From positions 1 through 64,000 of the forward strand of contig CAZPPG010000001.1 in the NCBI GenBank assembly GCA_964588385.1: DNA of 64,000 bases. Reading direction: 5' to 3'. Positions 8,603 to 16,286 of this stretch are shown here, piece by piece. Source of the stretch: JAHBWV01 sp964588385 (GTDB lineage: Bacteria; Planctomycetota; Phycisphaerae; Phycisphaerales; UBA1924). The position numbers were made by a program, and so were the translations under genes. Under the pieces are notes generated by a model. It made no database searches and was not told the origin of the DNA. It saw only the letters and a program-made list of their open reading frames with translations. The stretch's first letter is position 1. Every line of letters begins with the position of its first letter.

Positions 8603-9493
8603 TCAACCAACGGCGGCGACCAAGGCCCGGGCCGCCTCGTGGGCCAGCGCGTGGCCCGAGCGAGTGGCCAAGATGTCCGCCTGCAGCCCCCAGAGGCTCG
8701 GACCCGCCAGCGCCATGTCGCCGATCAGATCCAGCAGCTTGTGACGCGCGGGCTCATCCGGAAACCGCAGCTCGTTTTCGATCGGACCCGCCGCCCCGAT
8801 CACCAGCATGTCCCGCGTGGTCAGATGTCCGAACAAGCCCATCGACTGCATCATCCGCGCTTCGTGCTCCAGCGAGAAAGTCCGTGCCGGCGCGACCTCC
8901 GTCGCGTACGCCGCGGGGTCACCGTCCCAGCTCGCCGCCTGCATCCCGATGGGAGCCGGATACGCCAGGTTGTATCGATATGTTGGCCCGGTCCGCCCTG
9001 CGCCCGGCGCACGAGGCGTGATGACGATCGACGCCTCGTCACGCTCAACCCGGATCGGACCGCTCAGTCGGCGTGAACCCTCGCCCTCAACCCGCGAATC
9101 CTCAACCCCGACGCTCCCGATCTCCCGCACGAACGCGTCCGCCGAGCCGTCCAGGATCGGAACCTCCGGCCGGTCCTGGCCCTGCCCGTCGTGGCACGTC
9201 ACCGTCGCGTCCGTGATGCCCAGACCCGCAAGCGCCGACATCACGTGCTCAATCGTCGCCAGTGTCCGCCCCGCGCCGCTCGCGATGCACGTGTGCCGCG
9301 CCGGGAACCTGGCGAAGGCGGGAATCAGCGGCTTGCTCGCCAGATTGGCGATAGTCGCCCCGACGCGCTCGCCCCCGATCATGAAGGCGATGCCCGATCC
9401 AGCAGGCGCGGGCTCGAGCGTCACCGTCGCGGGCACGCCCGTGAAGAGGCCCACGCCCGAAAGCGAGACAGACTTGCGCAGCGTGCGGGCCAT
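8603..9493 (-). CDS. lpxC: UDP-3-O-acyl-N-acetylglucosamine deacetylase
   Basis: A 296-residue zinc amidase that catalyses the committed step of lipid A synthesis in the cytoplasm. Both halves of the LpxC fold are visible. Likely zinc ligands are His83 (IEHVMSAL), His251 and Asp255 (RHKLLDLIGD). His281 (RSGHALAH) is the likely general acid and Glu82 the likely base. It is a stand-alone LpxC; the C-terminal FabZ fusion found in some bacteria is absent. The start overlaps the stop of lpxD by one base (TGATG), which indicates coupling. With lpxD and the OmpH/Skp gene upstream it forms an outer-membrane biogenesis unit. Confidence 0.95.
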   Translation of the reverse strand: MARTLRKSVSLSGVGLFTGVPATVTLEPAPAGSGIAFMIGGERVGATIANLASKPLIPAFARFPARHTCIASGAGRTLATIEHVMSALAGLGITDATVTCHDGQGQDRPEVPILDGSADAFVREIGSVGVEDSRVEGEGSRRLSGPIRVERDEASIVITPRAPGAGRTGPTYRYNLAYPAPIGMQAASWDGDPAAYATEVAPARTFSLEHEARMMQSMGLFGHLTTRDMLVIGAAGPIENELRFPDEPARHKLLDLIGDMALAGPSLWGLQADILATRSGHALAHEAARALVAAVG

Positions 9494-10560
9494 CAGTCGC
9501 GATCCGAACGCTCATCGTCGGGAGCGGCCGCCCCCAGAACGCGACGCTCCAACTCGCGAACGCGCGCAAAGAAGCTCAACAGGCGACGCGACGCCGCGTG
9601 CATGCGGATTGCCTCCTTGGCCGCGATCGCCGGCAGCCCGAACACCGCCTCCCCGGCCCCAACGTCCTTGGTCACGCCCGCACGCCCCGCCACCTGGGCC
9701 CGCGCCCCGATGTTCACGTTGTCGCGCACCGATGCGCCGCCACCCAGCACCGCCCCATCACCGATCGTCACCGATCCGCCGATCGCAACCTGCCCGCACA
9801 GCATCACGCACCGCCCGATCTGGCAGTTGTGCGCAACCTGCACAAGGTTGTCGATCTTCGTCCCGTCGCCAACGGTCGTCGCCCCGAACTTGGCCCGATC
9901 CACCGCCGAGTTGGCCCCGATCTCCACCCCGCTCCCGATCACCACGTTCCCGATGTGCGGCACCTTGAGCGGCATCCCCGTCTTGGGATCCGGCCGATAC
10001 CCGAAGCCGTCCGCGCCAATGACCACGCCCGCGTGCAGGATGCAGCCGTTCCCCACCGTGCACCGCTCCAGCACCGACACGCCCGGATGCACCGTCGTCC
10101 GCGCCCCGATCGAGGCGTTGATCCCGAGAAACACGCCGGAAATCAGCACCGAGCCCGGGCCGACCGAAGCGCCCCGCTCCACCACGCACAAGGGACCAAT
10201 GTGCGCACTCGGATCAATCCGCGCCTCGGGATCCACCACGGCCGAGGGGTGGATCCCCGGGGCTCGGGCCGGGGGTGGCGGCGCAAACATCTCCAGCGTC
10301 GAGATCAGCGCCAGGTCGGCGTCACCGACCACAAGCAGCGCCTTGGTTCCCGCGTCGTGCCCGTCAACGACGAGTCCGCGCGACACCAGCGCGGCAGATG
10401 CCCGCGCATCGTGCCACAGGCGCGCGTTCTGACCGTCCCGAATGAAGGTCATCTCGCCCGGGCCCGCGCGATGCAGGGTGTCCAGGCGCTTGACCTCGAT
10501 GTCCGGTGGGCCGATCAGTTCCGCGCCCAGGGCCGTTGCGATGGAGCCGGTCGTGTGCAC
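9493..10560 (-). CDS. lpxD: UDP-3-O-(3-hydroxyacyl)glucosamine N-acyltransferase
   Basis: A 355-residue acyltransferase of lipid A synthesis. The N-terminal uridine-binding domain (about 1-95) is followed by a left-handed beta-helix of hexapeptide repeats (about 100-310, with IGARTTVHPG and IGADGFGYRP). The likely catalytic residue is His244 in VQVAHNCQIG. The helical C-terminus is rich in Arg and longer than the minimal enzyme. The start is GTG, with CCGGAG eight bases upstream. It lies 16 bp downstream of the OmpH/Skp gene and overlaps lpxC, an order related to the skp-lpxD cluster of other Gram-negatives. Confidence 0.94.
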   Translation of the reverse strand: MHTTGSIATALGAELIGPPDIEVKRLDTLHRAGPGEMTFIRDGQNARLWHDARASAALVSRGLVVDGHDAGTKALLVVGDADLALISTLEMFAPPPPARAPGIHPSAVVDPEARIDPSAHIGPLCVVERGASVGPGSVLISGVFLGINASIGARTTVHPGVSVLERCTVGNGCILHAGVVIGADGFGYRPDPKTGMPLKVPHIGNVVIGSGVEIGANSAVDRAKFGATTVGDGTKIDNLVQVAHNCQIGRCVMLCGQVAIGGSVTIGDGAVLGGGASVRDNVNIGARAQVAGRAGVTKDVGAGEAVFGLPAIAAKEAIRMHAASRRLLSFFARVRELERRVLGAAAPDDERSDRD

Positions 10561-10576
10561 GTCCGTTTGCTCCGGT

Positions 10577-11206
10577 TTACTTGCCGAACTCGGCGTTCAT
10601 CATCGTGATGATGTCATCGGAGATGTCCACGCTGTTGCCCGCGTGAAGCACCGTCCGCGACTGGATGATGAAGTTGATCTCCCGGTCCGTCAGGGCCTCG
10701 GGGATCTCGATCGAGCGGTTGTCCAGCAGCACCAGATCCCAGCCGTCCTTCGTCGCGACCTTCGTGATCGAGGCGTTGATCTTCAGGTAGATCTCACGCA
10801 GGATCTCGCCCGTTTCGAGCGCGATCAGCGTCTGCAGAGCCTGCTTCCGGGCCTCCGCTGTCGCCGCGATCTCGATCTGCTTCTGCTTGATCTCGCGCAT
10901 CTTCGCGCGGTCTTCCTTGGGCGTCAGCTCGAGCTGCTTGGTCAGCCCGTCCAGTTGCTTTTTCAGATCGTCGAGCGTCGCCTGGCGCTGACCGATCAGC
11001 GCCCGCATGTCGTCCTCGCGCTTCTTCTTCTCATTCAACCCGTTCATCACGCGCTCAAGGTCCACAATCGCAACCGCCGTCGCGCTGGCCTGGCTCGCCG
11101 CCACGCCCTCGGCCGCGGCGTCAGCCCGACGCCCGCCAGCCAGAACGCCCGCAAGCCCCGCCGCCAGACACAGCGACACGATCACAAAGGAACGATCAAG
11201 ACGCAT
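10577..11206 (-). CDS. OmpH/Skp-family periplasmic chaperone
   Basis: A 209-residue protein with a signal peptide (MRLDRSFVIVSLCLAAGLAG, cleavage near the Ala-rich stretch at 25-35). Then comes IVDLERVMNGLNEKKKREDD, typical of OmpH/Skp, and a long alpha-helical coiled-coil region of about 80 residues. The C-terminal strand is KDGWDLVLLDNRSIEIPE. Skp trimers hold unfolded outer-membrane proteins in the periplasm. ATG 11206 is chosen because CGGAG lies six bases upstream and the signal peptide begins there; a longer frame upstream has no signal peptide. It is first in the ompH-lpxD-lpxC unit. Confidence 0.88.
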   Translation of the reverse strand: MRLDRSFVIVSLCLAAGLAGVLAGGRRADAAAEGVAASQASATAVAIVDLERVMNGLNEKKKREDDMRALIGQRQATLDDLKKQLDGLTKQLELTPKEDRAKMREIKQKQIEIAATAEARKQALQTLIALETGEILREIYLKINASITKVATKDGWDLVLLDNRSIEIPEALTDREINFIIQSRTVLHAGNSVDISDDIITMMNAEFGK

Positions 11207-11393
11207 GATGGACTCCGTGAGAAATGGCCCCGATCCCTCCGTGCGCGATCCGGGGCCGGGTGTGGACGACCCGGACGGAAGCATGATACGACCGATCCCG
11301 TTCCGAACGCGACCACGCCGTCCGCGCGATCCATTCAAAGGCCGATCAGAAGCCCCGCGTCCCGTTCCACCGCCGCTCGCCGGCACACGAATC

Positions 11394-11411
11394 TTTCAAT
11401 CATTTCTGAAA
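11394..11411. promoter_or_regulatory. TTTCA-N8-TGAAA palindrome, candidate operator
   Basis: Five-base arms TTTCA and TGAAA with an 8-bp spacer lie in an AT-rich patch between the divergent OmpH/Skp gene and the GbsR-type regulator gene, 36 bp before the latter's start. MarR/GbsR dimers bind short palindromes of this kind, often next to their own gene. The site could therefore be autoregulatory, but arms this short can also occur by chance. Confidence 0.35.
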
Positions 11412-11447
11412 CAAAAGTGGACGCGACGCCCCTCCGACTCCATACTT

Positions 11448-12122
11448 ATGCCCATGGGACGGGAATCCACACGAACACCCTCTGACGACGCCTCCTCGCG
11501 CTCCGCCAACGGTCCCCAAGGCGCCGCCGGTCCCGACACGCCCGAGACCCTCCGCCTCGCCCAGGACCGCTTCATCGCCTGCTGGGGCAAGATGGGCTCC
11601 GCCTGGGGCATCTCGCGCACCATGGCGGAGGTCCACGCCCTGCTCTTCATCAGCGGCGAGCCCCTCTGCACCGACGACATCATGGAACGCCTGGAGATCT
11701 CCCGTGGCAACGCCTCCATGTCCCTCCGCGCCCTCCTCGAGTGGGGCGTCGTCGCACGCGCCCATCGCAGAGGCGACCGCAAGGAGTACTTCACCGCCGA
11801 GCAGGATGTCTGGGCCATGTTCCGCGCCGTCGTCCGTGAACGCATGAAGCGCGAGGCCGATCCCACGCTCGCCTCCCTCTACGAGATCCGCGACCTCACC
11901 TCCGGCGCCGACGACGCCGCGCGACGCACAAAGCGCGCGCGTCCCGCCCGCGCCGACGCCGGTGATTCCGACCTCGACGCTCGCGTCCGCGAGCACAACA
12001 AACGCCTCGACGACATGCTCAAGTTCTTCGAGACCGTCCAGTCGCTCACCGAGCGCTTCGTCAGCCCCAGCGGCCGAGGGCTCCAGATCGCCGCGAGCAT
12101 CCTCGGCAAGGCCGCCTCTTAA
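11448..12122 (+). CDS. GbsR/MarR-family transcriptional regulator
   Basis: A 224-residue cytosolic DNA-binding protein. A disordered N-terminus (about 1-30) leads to the family opening RLAQDRFIACWGKMGSAWGI. The winged helix-turn-helix lies at about 50-110, with MAEVHALLFISGEPLCTDDI, the recognition region ISRGNASMSLRALLEWGVV, and the wing HRRGDRKEYF. A helical C-terminus could mediate dimerisation. GbsR-type proteins commonly repress osmolyte or transport genes; no such target is adjacent. ATG 11448 and ATG 11454 are both possible and neither has a strong ribosome-binding site. Confidence 0.82.
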   Translation: MPMGRESTRTPSDDASSRSANGPQGAAGPDTPETLRLAQDRFIACWGKMGSAWGISRTMAEVHALLFISGEPLCTDDIMERLEISRGNASMSLRALLEWGVVARAHRRGDRKEYFTAEQDVWAMFRAVVRERMKREADPTLASLYEIRDLTSGADDAARRTKRARPARADAGDSDLDARVREHNKRLDDMLKFFETVQSLTERFVSPSGRGLQIAASILGKAAS

Positions 12123-12129
12123 GACCTCC

Positions 12130-12588
12130 ATGACCCCCGCCCACGGCAATCCCGCGCTCTTGCACGCGACGCCGCACTCCGCATCGCGCCCTGTTGCCGC
12201 GCCCTCGATCCGCATCGCGTGGACCGTCGCGATCGAAGCCCTCAGGGCCGCACGCCCCGACCTCACCATTGATCCGCGCGCTCGCGACGCCACGCTCACC
12301 TGGACCATCGCCCAAGGAGGCGAGGCAACCGCCACCCTCGAAGTCGACGCCGCGCCGATCAACTTCCCCCTTGTGCCCGTCGGTCTCGGAGCCGATGCAA
12401 CCATCGATGAGCCCACGCGCACGCTCCATGTCCGCGTGCCCGGACTGCTGGACCTCGTGCTCGACCACGATCCCGCGTCCCCCGCCGGCGTCAACCCAGC
12501 GATCCTCTACGCCCGCACGTCGCTGCTCGCCGCCATCGGCCTTCCCGGGGGCTCCTATCGTCTCACCCAGCCCCGGGCCGCCAAGTGA
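12130..12588 (+). CDS. Hypothetical protein downstream of the GbsR-type regulator
   Basis: A 152-residue protein with no signal or membrane segment. It looks like a mixed alpha/beta domain, with strands such as ATLTWTIAQGGEATATLEVD and RTLHVRVPGLLDLVLDHD. No family is recognised. It starts seven bases after the regulator's stop codon, so the two very likely form an operon. It could be a ligand-binding or effector partner of the regulator, but this is inferred from position only. Confidence 0.6.
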   Translation: MTPAHGNPALLHATPHSASRPVAAPSIRIAWTVAIEALRAARPDLTIDPRARDATLTWTIAQGGEATATLEVDAAPINFPLVPVGLGADATIDEPTRTLHVRVPGLLDLVLDHDPASPAGVNPAILYARTSLLAAIGLPGGSYRLTQPRAAK

Positions 12589-12608
12589 TCCCGCGGGCAC
12601 ACGAGCGT

Positions 12609-13589
12609 TCAGGCGATCACATCCGCCACGCCCGCCAGCCCCAGCACGCACGACACGATCCCGTTGAGCGTGAAGAACGCCATCTCAAGCCCCGCCTTGC
12701 CCCGCCGCGCCAGCACCACGTGCTCCAACGCCAGCAGCGTCCCCACGACCGCAACGCCCCCGCCGAACATCGCGCCCAGTCGCGCGTCCGACCGCCACGC
12801 CATCACCAGCATCCCCAGCGCGCCCGCGTGCAGCACGCGGCTGATCCAGATCGCTCCCTTCCAACCCACCGCCGCAGGGATCGAGTGCAGCCCCGCCCCG
12901 CGATCAAACTCCAGGTCCTGCAGCGCATAGATGACGTCAAACCCCGCCACCCACAGAAGCACCATCCCCGCAAGGAACCACACCGCGGGCGTCCCGCCAA
13001 GCTGCGCCGGCCCCACAGCGATCGCCGCGGCGAGGGGCGACGCCGCCAGCGCCCCGCCCAGAAAGACGTGGCAGAGCGCGGTGAACCGCTTGGTCAGTGA
13101 ATAGAACGCGATCCACGCCAGCACCGGCGCCGCCAGCATCGCCGGCCACCAGTTGCCGAACAGCACGCCGAAAAGCGCGGCGCACCCGACGAACGCGCCG
13201 GCCGACGCCAGCGCAACCCCCCACGCGCTCCTTCGCGACATCCGCCCGGCGGGGATCGCCCGGCGCGCGGTCCGCGGGTTCGCCCCGTCAATCCGCGCAT
13301 CCACGATGCGATTGAACAGCATCGCCCACGTCCGGGCGAAGAACATGCACGCAACCACGATCGGCAGCATCCACCCGAAAGCAAGCCAGTCGATCGCTCC
13401 CCACCGCGCCGCTTCATCCCCCGCTCGGGTCTGCGGCGCGACCAGGAACGCCCCCAGAACCGCAAACGGCAGCGCGAAGACCGAGTGCGCCAGCTTCACA
13501 TCCGACGCAGCCGCTCGCAGCGTCCCCCGCAGCCCGCCCGCGTTCGCCGACGCCGTCATCGCCCCGTCACGTGTCGAAGCCGTGCTCAT
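12609..13589 (-). CDS. UbiA-family prenyltransferase (quinone side-chain attachment)
   Basis: A 326-residue integral membrane protein with about eight or nine helices. The two prenyl-diphosphate/Mg sites are visible: NRIVDARID (first Asp-rich motif, about residue 95) and YALQDLEFD (second). It resembles the 4-hydroxybenzoate polyprenyltransferase-like group that also includes the MqnP enzyme of the futalosine menaquinone route. Which ring it prenylates cannot be told, because no other quinone gene is in the window. ATG 13589 and ATG 13559 are both possible starts. The gene converges on the hypothetical gene of the regulator operon, 20 bp away. Confidence 0.85.
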   Translation of the reverse strand: MSTASTRDGAMTASANAGGLRGTLRAAASDVKLAHSVFALPFAVLGAFLVAPQTRAGDEAARWGAIDWLAFGWMLPIVVACMFFARTWAMLFNRIVDARIDGANPRTARRAIPAGRMSRRSAWGVALASAGAFVGCAALFGVLFGNWWPAMLAAPVLAWIAFYSLTKRFTALCHVFLGGALAASPLAAAIAVGPAQLGGTPAVWFLAGMVLLWVAGFDVIYALQDLEFDRGAGLHSIPAAVGWKGAIWISRVLHAGALGMLVMAWRSDARLGAMFGGGVAVVGTLLALEHVVLARRGKAGLEMAFFTLNGIVSCVLGLAGVADVIA

Positions 13590-13629
13590 CGGCCACAGCG
13601 TAGAGCGCGCCCGGCCTCAAAAACAGCTC

Positions 13630-13659
13630 GGGCCCGGATCCCCTCCGAGACCCGGGCCC
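13630..13659 (-). terminator. Intrinsic terminator of the subtilase gene
   Basis: Perfect 8-bp arms GGGCCCGG (13630-13637) and CCGGGCCC (13652-13659) enclose a 14-nt loop. Read on the minus strand, the hairpin is followed by GAGCTGTTTTTGAGG, which gives a T-tract. It lies about 45 bp after the stop of the S8 protease gene on that strand. Confidence 0.75.
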
Positions 13660-13705
13660 TTGCATGTATCCCACAAGCCAAGGGAGTGTGCCTCGATGAT
13701 CCGGC

Positions 13706-15691
13706 TCAGCACCCCAGCGAGAACTCTTCCAGCATGTCCAGCAGATCCAGGATATCGATGATCTGATCGCGGTTGTAGTCCGCCGCCGCTGGCCCCGCGC
13801 CGAAGCACGGCGCCCGCGTGCCCACGCACGGCGCGAACCCATCGATGAAATCCAGCAGATCAAGAATGTCCGTCTCGCCGTCACGATTGACGTCCGACGG
13901 ACAGCCACCGAAGGCCCGCAGGGTGGCGTCGTGCCAGAACGCCGAATCACCCGCGACCGGATCAGCAATGGTCACTGACCACGCGCCCCTGGACCGCTCG
14001 CCCCACGGGCGTCGTGACGTGAACAGCGTGCCGACATAGCTGTTCGTCGGATCGTTACGCGTCATCGCGAGCACCGACTCCGTGCCCGCCGGCGAGACCA
14101 GCTTTACGGAGAGATCGCCGACGAACGTGCTGGTCACGTTGAGCGTCAGCTCAACCGCCTCGATCACCACGTCCTCGTTGACGACGATGCTCCGCGTCAG
14201 GCCACTGGGCACACCGTCCGGGATCGGCGCGTTCACCGTGCGCACCGCGGGGCGCGTCGCCCGCTCCGGGCCCAGCGGATGCCACACCGACGCCAGCGAT
14301 ACCGCGTCCATCGCCCGCAGCGCGCCGAACCCGTAGTCATACGACACCGCCCGCCCGGCGCCGTTGGTCTTCCAACCCGGTGATTCCGGATCGCACTTGC
14401 GTGCCGCGTTCACCAGCACGTGCTGCACGTCACGCCAGCTCAACCCCGGGTTGGCCTGCAGCATCATCGCGACCACGCCCGCGACGATCGGCGCGGACGT
14501 TGACGTCCCGCCGAAGGTCGGCGTGTACGCGCTCCCCGCCTTGGTGGTGTAGATCTGCTTGTCACCCGGCCCCGGCCCCCCCGAAGAATGCGCCACCACG
14601 AGCAGCGACGCCCCCGGCTCCGAGTAGTACGACTTGTCGTCATCATCGTCGATCGCGCCCACGCAGATCGCAAATCGTGAAGACGCGTAAGGGTCGTAGT
14701 CCGTGCGATCTCCCGCCGCGAATCCGTTCCCCCCCGCCCACACGATGACGGTTCCCAGCCCGCCCCGTCCCAGCGCGCTCGCCTCGAGCGCTTCCCGCTC
14801 CAGCGCAGTGATCTGCCCAAGCGTGCCGTTGTCGATCGGGCCCCACGAGTTGTTCTTGACGTCGTGGATGTCGTTGCGCCACAGAAACGCCGCGGTGTTC
14901 TCCACCGAGGTTCCGTAGATCAGATTCGAGATCCGCGCGTCGGGCACGACCCCCACGCCCCCCAGCCCGTTGTCACTGTCCGCCCCGATCAACCCCGCGA
15001 CAGACGTCGCGTGGTTCCCCGCCGTGAGCGCGGGCATCGATGCAGACGGGTGAAAGTTTGCCGACAGATCCGGGTGATCGACCTGCCACCCGCCCTCGAT
15101 GATCCCGACGAGCACCCCGTGCCCGCGCAGCCCCGTGTCCCACACCGCCTCCGCCCCCACATCCACACCGGGGTTCTCCGCGTTCTTCAGGTGCCACTGC
15201 AACCCGTAGCTTGGATCGGTCGGACCGCGCAGCCCCTTGGGACGCTCCACATCGACAAACGCCTCCACAACGTCCGGAGCCTGTCGAAGTTGATCCGACG
15301 CATTGATCGCCCCGCCCACCGACTCGAGCCTGATCCGCCACCACCCCGGCAGCCCCGAAACCCGCGTCGCGCCCATGCCCGCGAGCCCCTTCGGAACTCC
15401 CGCCGTCGCGCCCTTCACGATGACTTCGCTCGTGACGCGGAAGCCCGCCGTCGGCGCGGGAACAACCCCATCCTTCGAGATCATGTCCTCGTTGATCCGC
15501 GACGCCTCGCTCACGCGCGCGGTCAGATCCGCGATACGGAGCCGCTCAACTTGCGCCCCGACGCCGGTCCGCACCTCGACCAGGGCCATCTTGTCCGGAA
15601 CCGTGCCGTGCGCACCCGCGCTTCCCGCCATCGCCGCCATGAGAGCGCAAACGACTCGCGCCGCACGGCGGCTCAACGTCTGATCTGTCAT
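13706..15691 (-). CDS. Secreted S8 (subtilisin-like) peptidase with P domain and dockerin-like tail
   Basis: A 661-residue exported protein: signal peptide (1-28), prodomain-like region (30-150), S8 catalytic domain (about 155-465), proprotein-convertase P domain (about 480-590), and two dockerin-like calcium motifs (DVNRDGETDILD and DYNRDQIIDILD) before the C-terminus. His227 (GNHATSVAG), oxyanion Asn322 (WAGGNG) and Ser397 (GGTSTSAP) are present. The usual catalytic Asp is replaced by Glu199 in VGIIEGGW, so activity is uncertain. The tail suggests surface anchoring or assembly, as in other planctomycete secreted proteins. A terminator follows. Confidence 0.85.
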   Translation of the reverse strand: MTDQTLSRRAARVVCALMAAMAGSAGAHGTVPDKMALVEVRTGVGAQVERLRIADLTARVSEASRINEDMISKDGVVPAPTAGFRVTSEVIVKGATAGVPKGLAGMGATRVSGLPGWWRIRLESVGGAINASDQLRQAPDVVEAFVDVERPKGLRGPTDPSYGLQWHLKNAENPGVDVGAEAVWDTGLRGHGVLVGIIEGGWQVDHPDLSANFHPSASMPALTAGNHATSVAGLIGADSDNGLGGVGVVPDARISNLIYGTSVENTAAFLWRNDIHDVKNNSWGPIDNGTLGQITALEREALEASALGRGGLGTVIVWAGGNGFAAGDRTDYDPYASSRFAICVGAIDDDDDKSYYSEPGASLLVVAHSSGGPGPGDKQIYTTKAGSAYTPTFGGTSTSAPIVAGVVAMMLQANPGLSWRDVQHVLVNAARKCDPESPGWKTNGAGRAVSYDYGFGALRAMDAVSLASVWHPLGPERATRPAVRTVNAPIPDGVPSGLTRSIVVNEDVVIEAVELTLNVTSTFVGDLSVKLVSPAGTESVLAMTRNDPTNSYVGTLFTSRRPWGERSRGAWSVTIADPVAGDSAFWHDATLRAFGGCPSDVNRDGETDILDLLDFIDGFAPCVGTRAPCFGAGPAAADYNRDQIIDILDLLDMLEEFSLGC

Positions 15692-16286
15692 GCTTCCCTC
15701 TCCTCGTCCTCACTCGAACATGAAGGCCCTATTTCACACACCTCTCCCGCGGGCCGATGGCACAACACAAACGCATCGCGCGCTCCAGCAAGACCGGGGC
15801 CACTCATCCTGAGCTTGCGAACACACCCGATCGAGTACCGCGCCGCGCACTCAAATCCATAAATTCCAGCGGGATGCGCAACGCCTGCCGCGCATGGGCA
15901 TCACGGCTCGCTCGACCCTGCACCTTCCTGGTCGGCGACTCCTGACGCTTTCGACGCGACGCCGATAGATTAAGCACTTTTGCTCAAGGAATGTCCGTCG
16001 ATGAACCGCAAATGAGCAAAATGTCACGATTGGGAGTATCTGGCCAACGATGGCCAAATGTGTCCACACCCCAAAAAGAGATGTCGCCCGCGCAGGGCAG
16101 GCGACATCCGCGGCTGATCCGTTCGGTCCCTATGGAGGAAAAGGGGCCCGACTTCAGGATGAGTGAGGTTCACCCTCTCCGGCGCACGCACGGAGGATCA
16201 CCGCCCCGCATCAACGCAGGAACGCCCCTCATTCAGCGCGCCCGCTCCCCTCTTTCGCTTTGGTACCCTAAAAGTCGGGAGCCCTC
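15692..16286. other. 595-bp intergenic region with AT-rich core and two strong inverted repeats
   Basis: No convincing gene is seen. An AT-richer patch (15960-16080) holds a perfect 9-bp inverted repeat: TTTTGCTCA at 15978-15986 and TGAGCAAAA at 16013-16021, with a 26-nt spacer. A second perfect 9-bp hairpin spans 16080-16108 (GATGTCGCC / GGCGACATC, 11-nt loop). A direct repeat TGGCCA-acga-TGGCCA lies near 16041. The region holds the divergent promoters of the subtilase and AAA+ genes. Confidence 0.6.
16080..16108 (-). terminator. Rho-independent terminator-like hairpin on the minus strand
   Basis: GATGTCGCC (16080-16088) pairs perfectly with GGCGACATC (16100-16108). On the minus strand the stem is followed by TCTTTTTGG, a T-tract; on the plus strand no T-tract follows. 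It faces a minus-strand transcript for which no gene is visible. It may end antisense transcription from the AAA+ gene or an unannotated small RNA. Confidence 0.55.

Noticed and set aside
8422..8610. 62-codon frame between lpxC and the pseudopilin gene
   Set aside because: It would need a TTG start inside the lpxC stop region with no ribosome-binding site, and its composition fits the non-coding spacer.
15851..16069. 72-codon minus-strand frame in the intergenic region
   Set aside because: GTG start without a ribosome-binding site, Arg-rich end typical of antisense GC-rich DNA, and it overlaps the inverted repeats.
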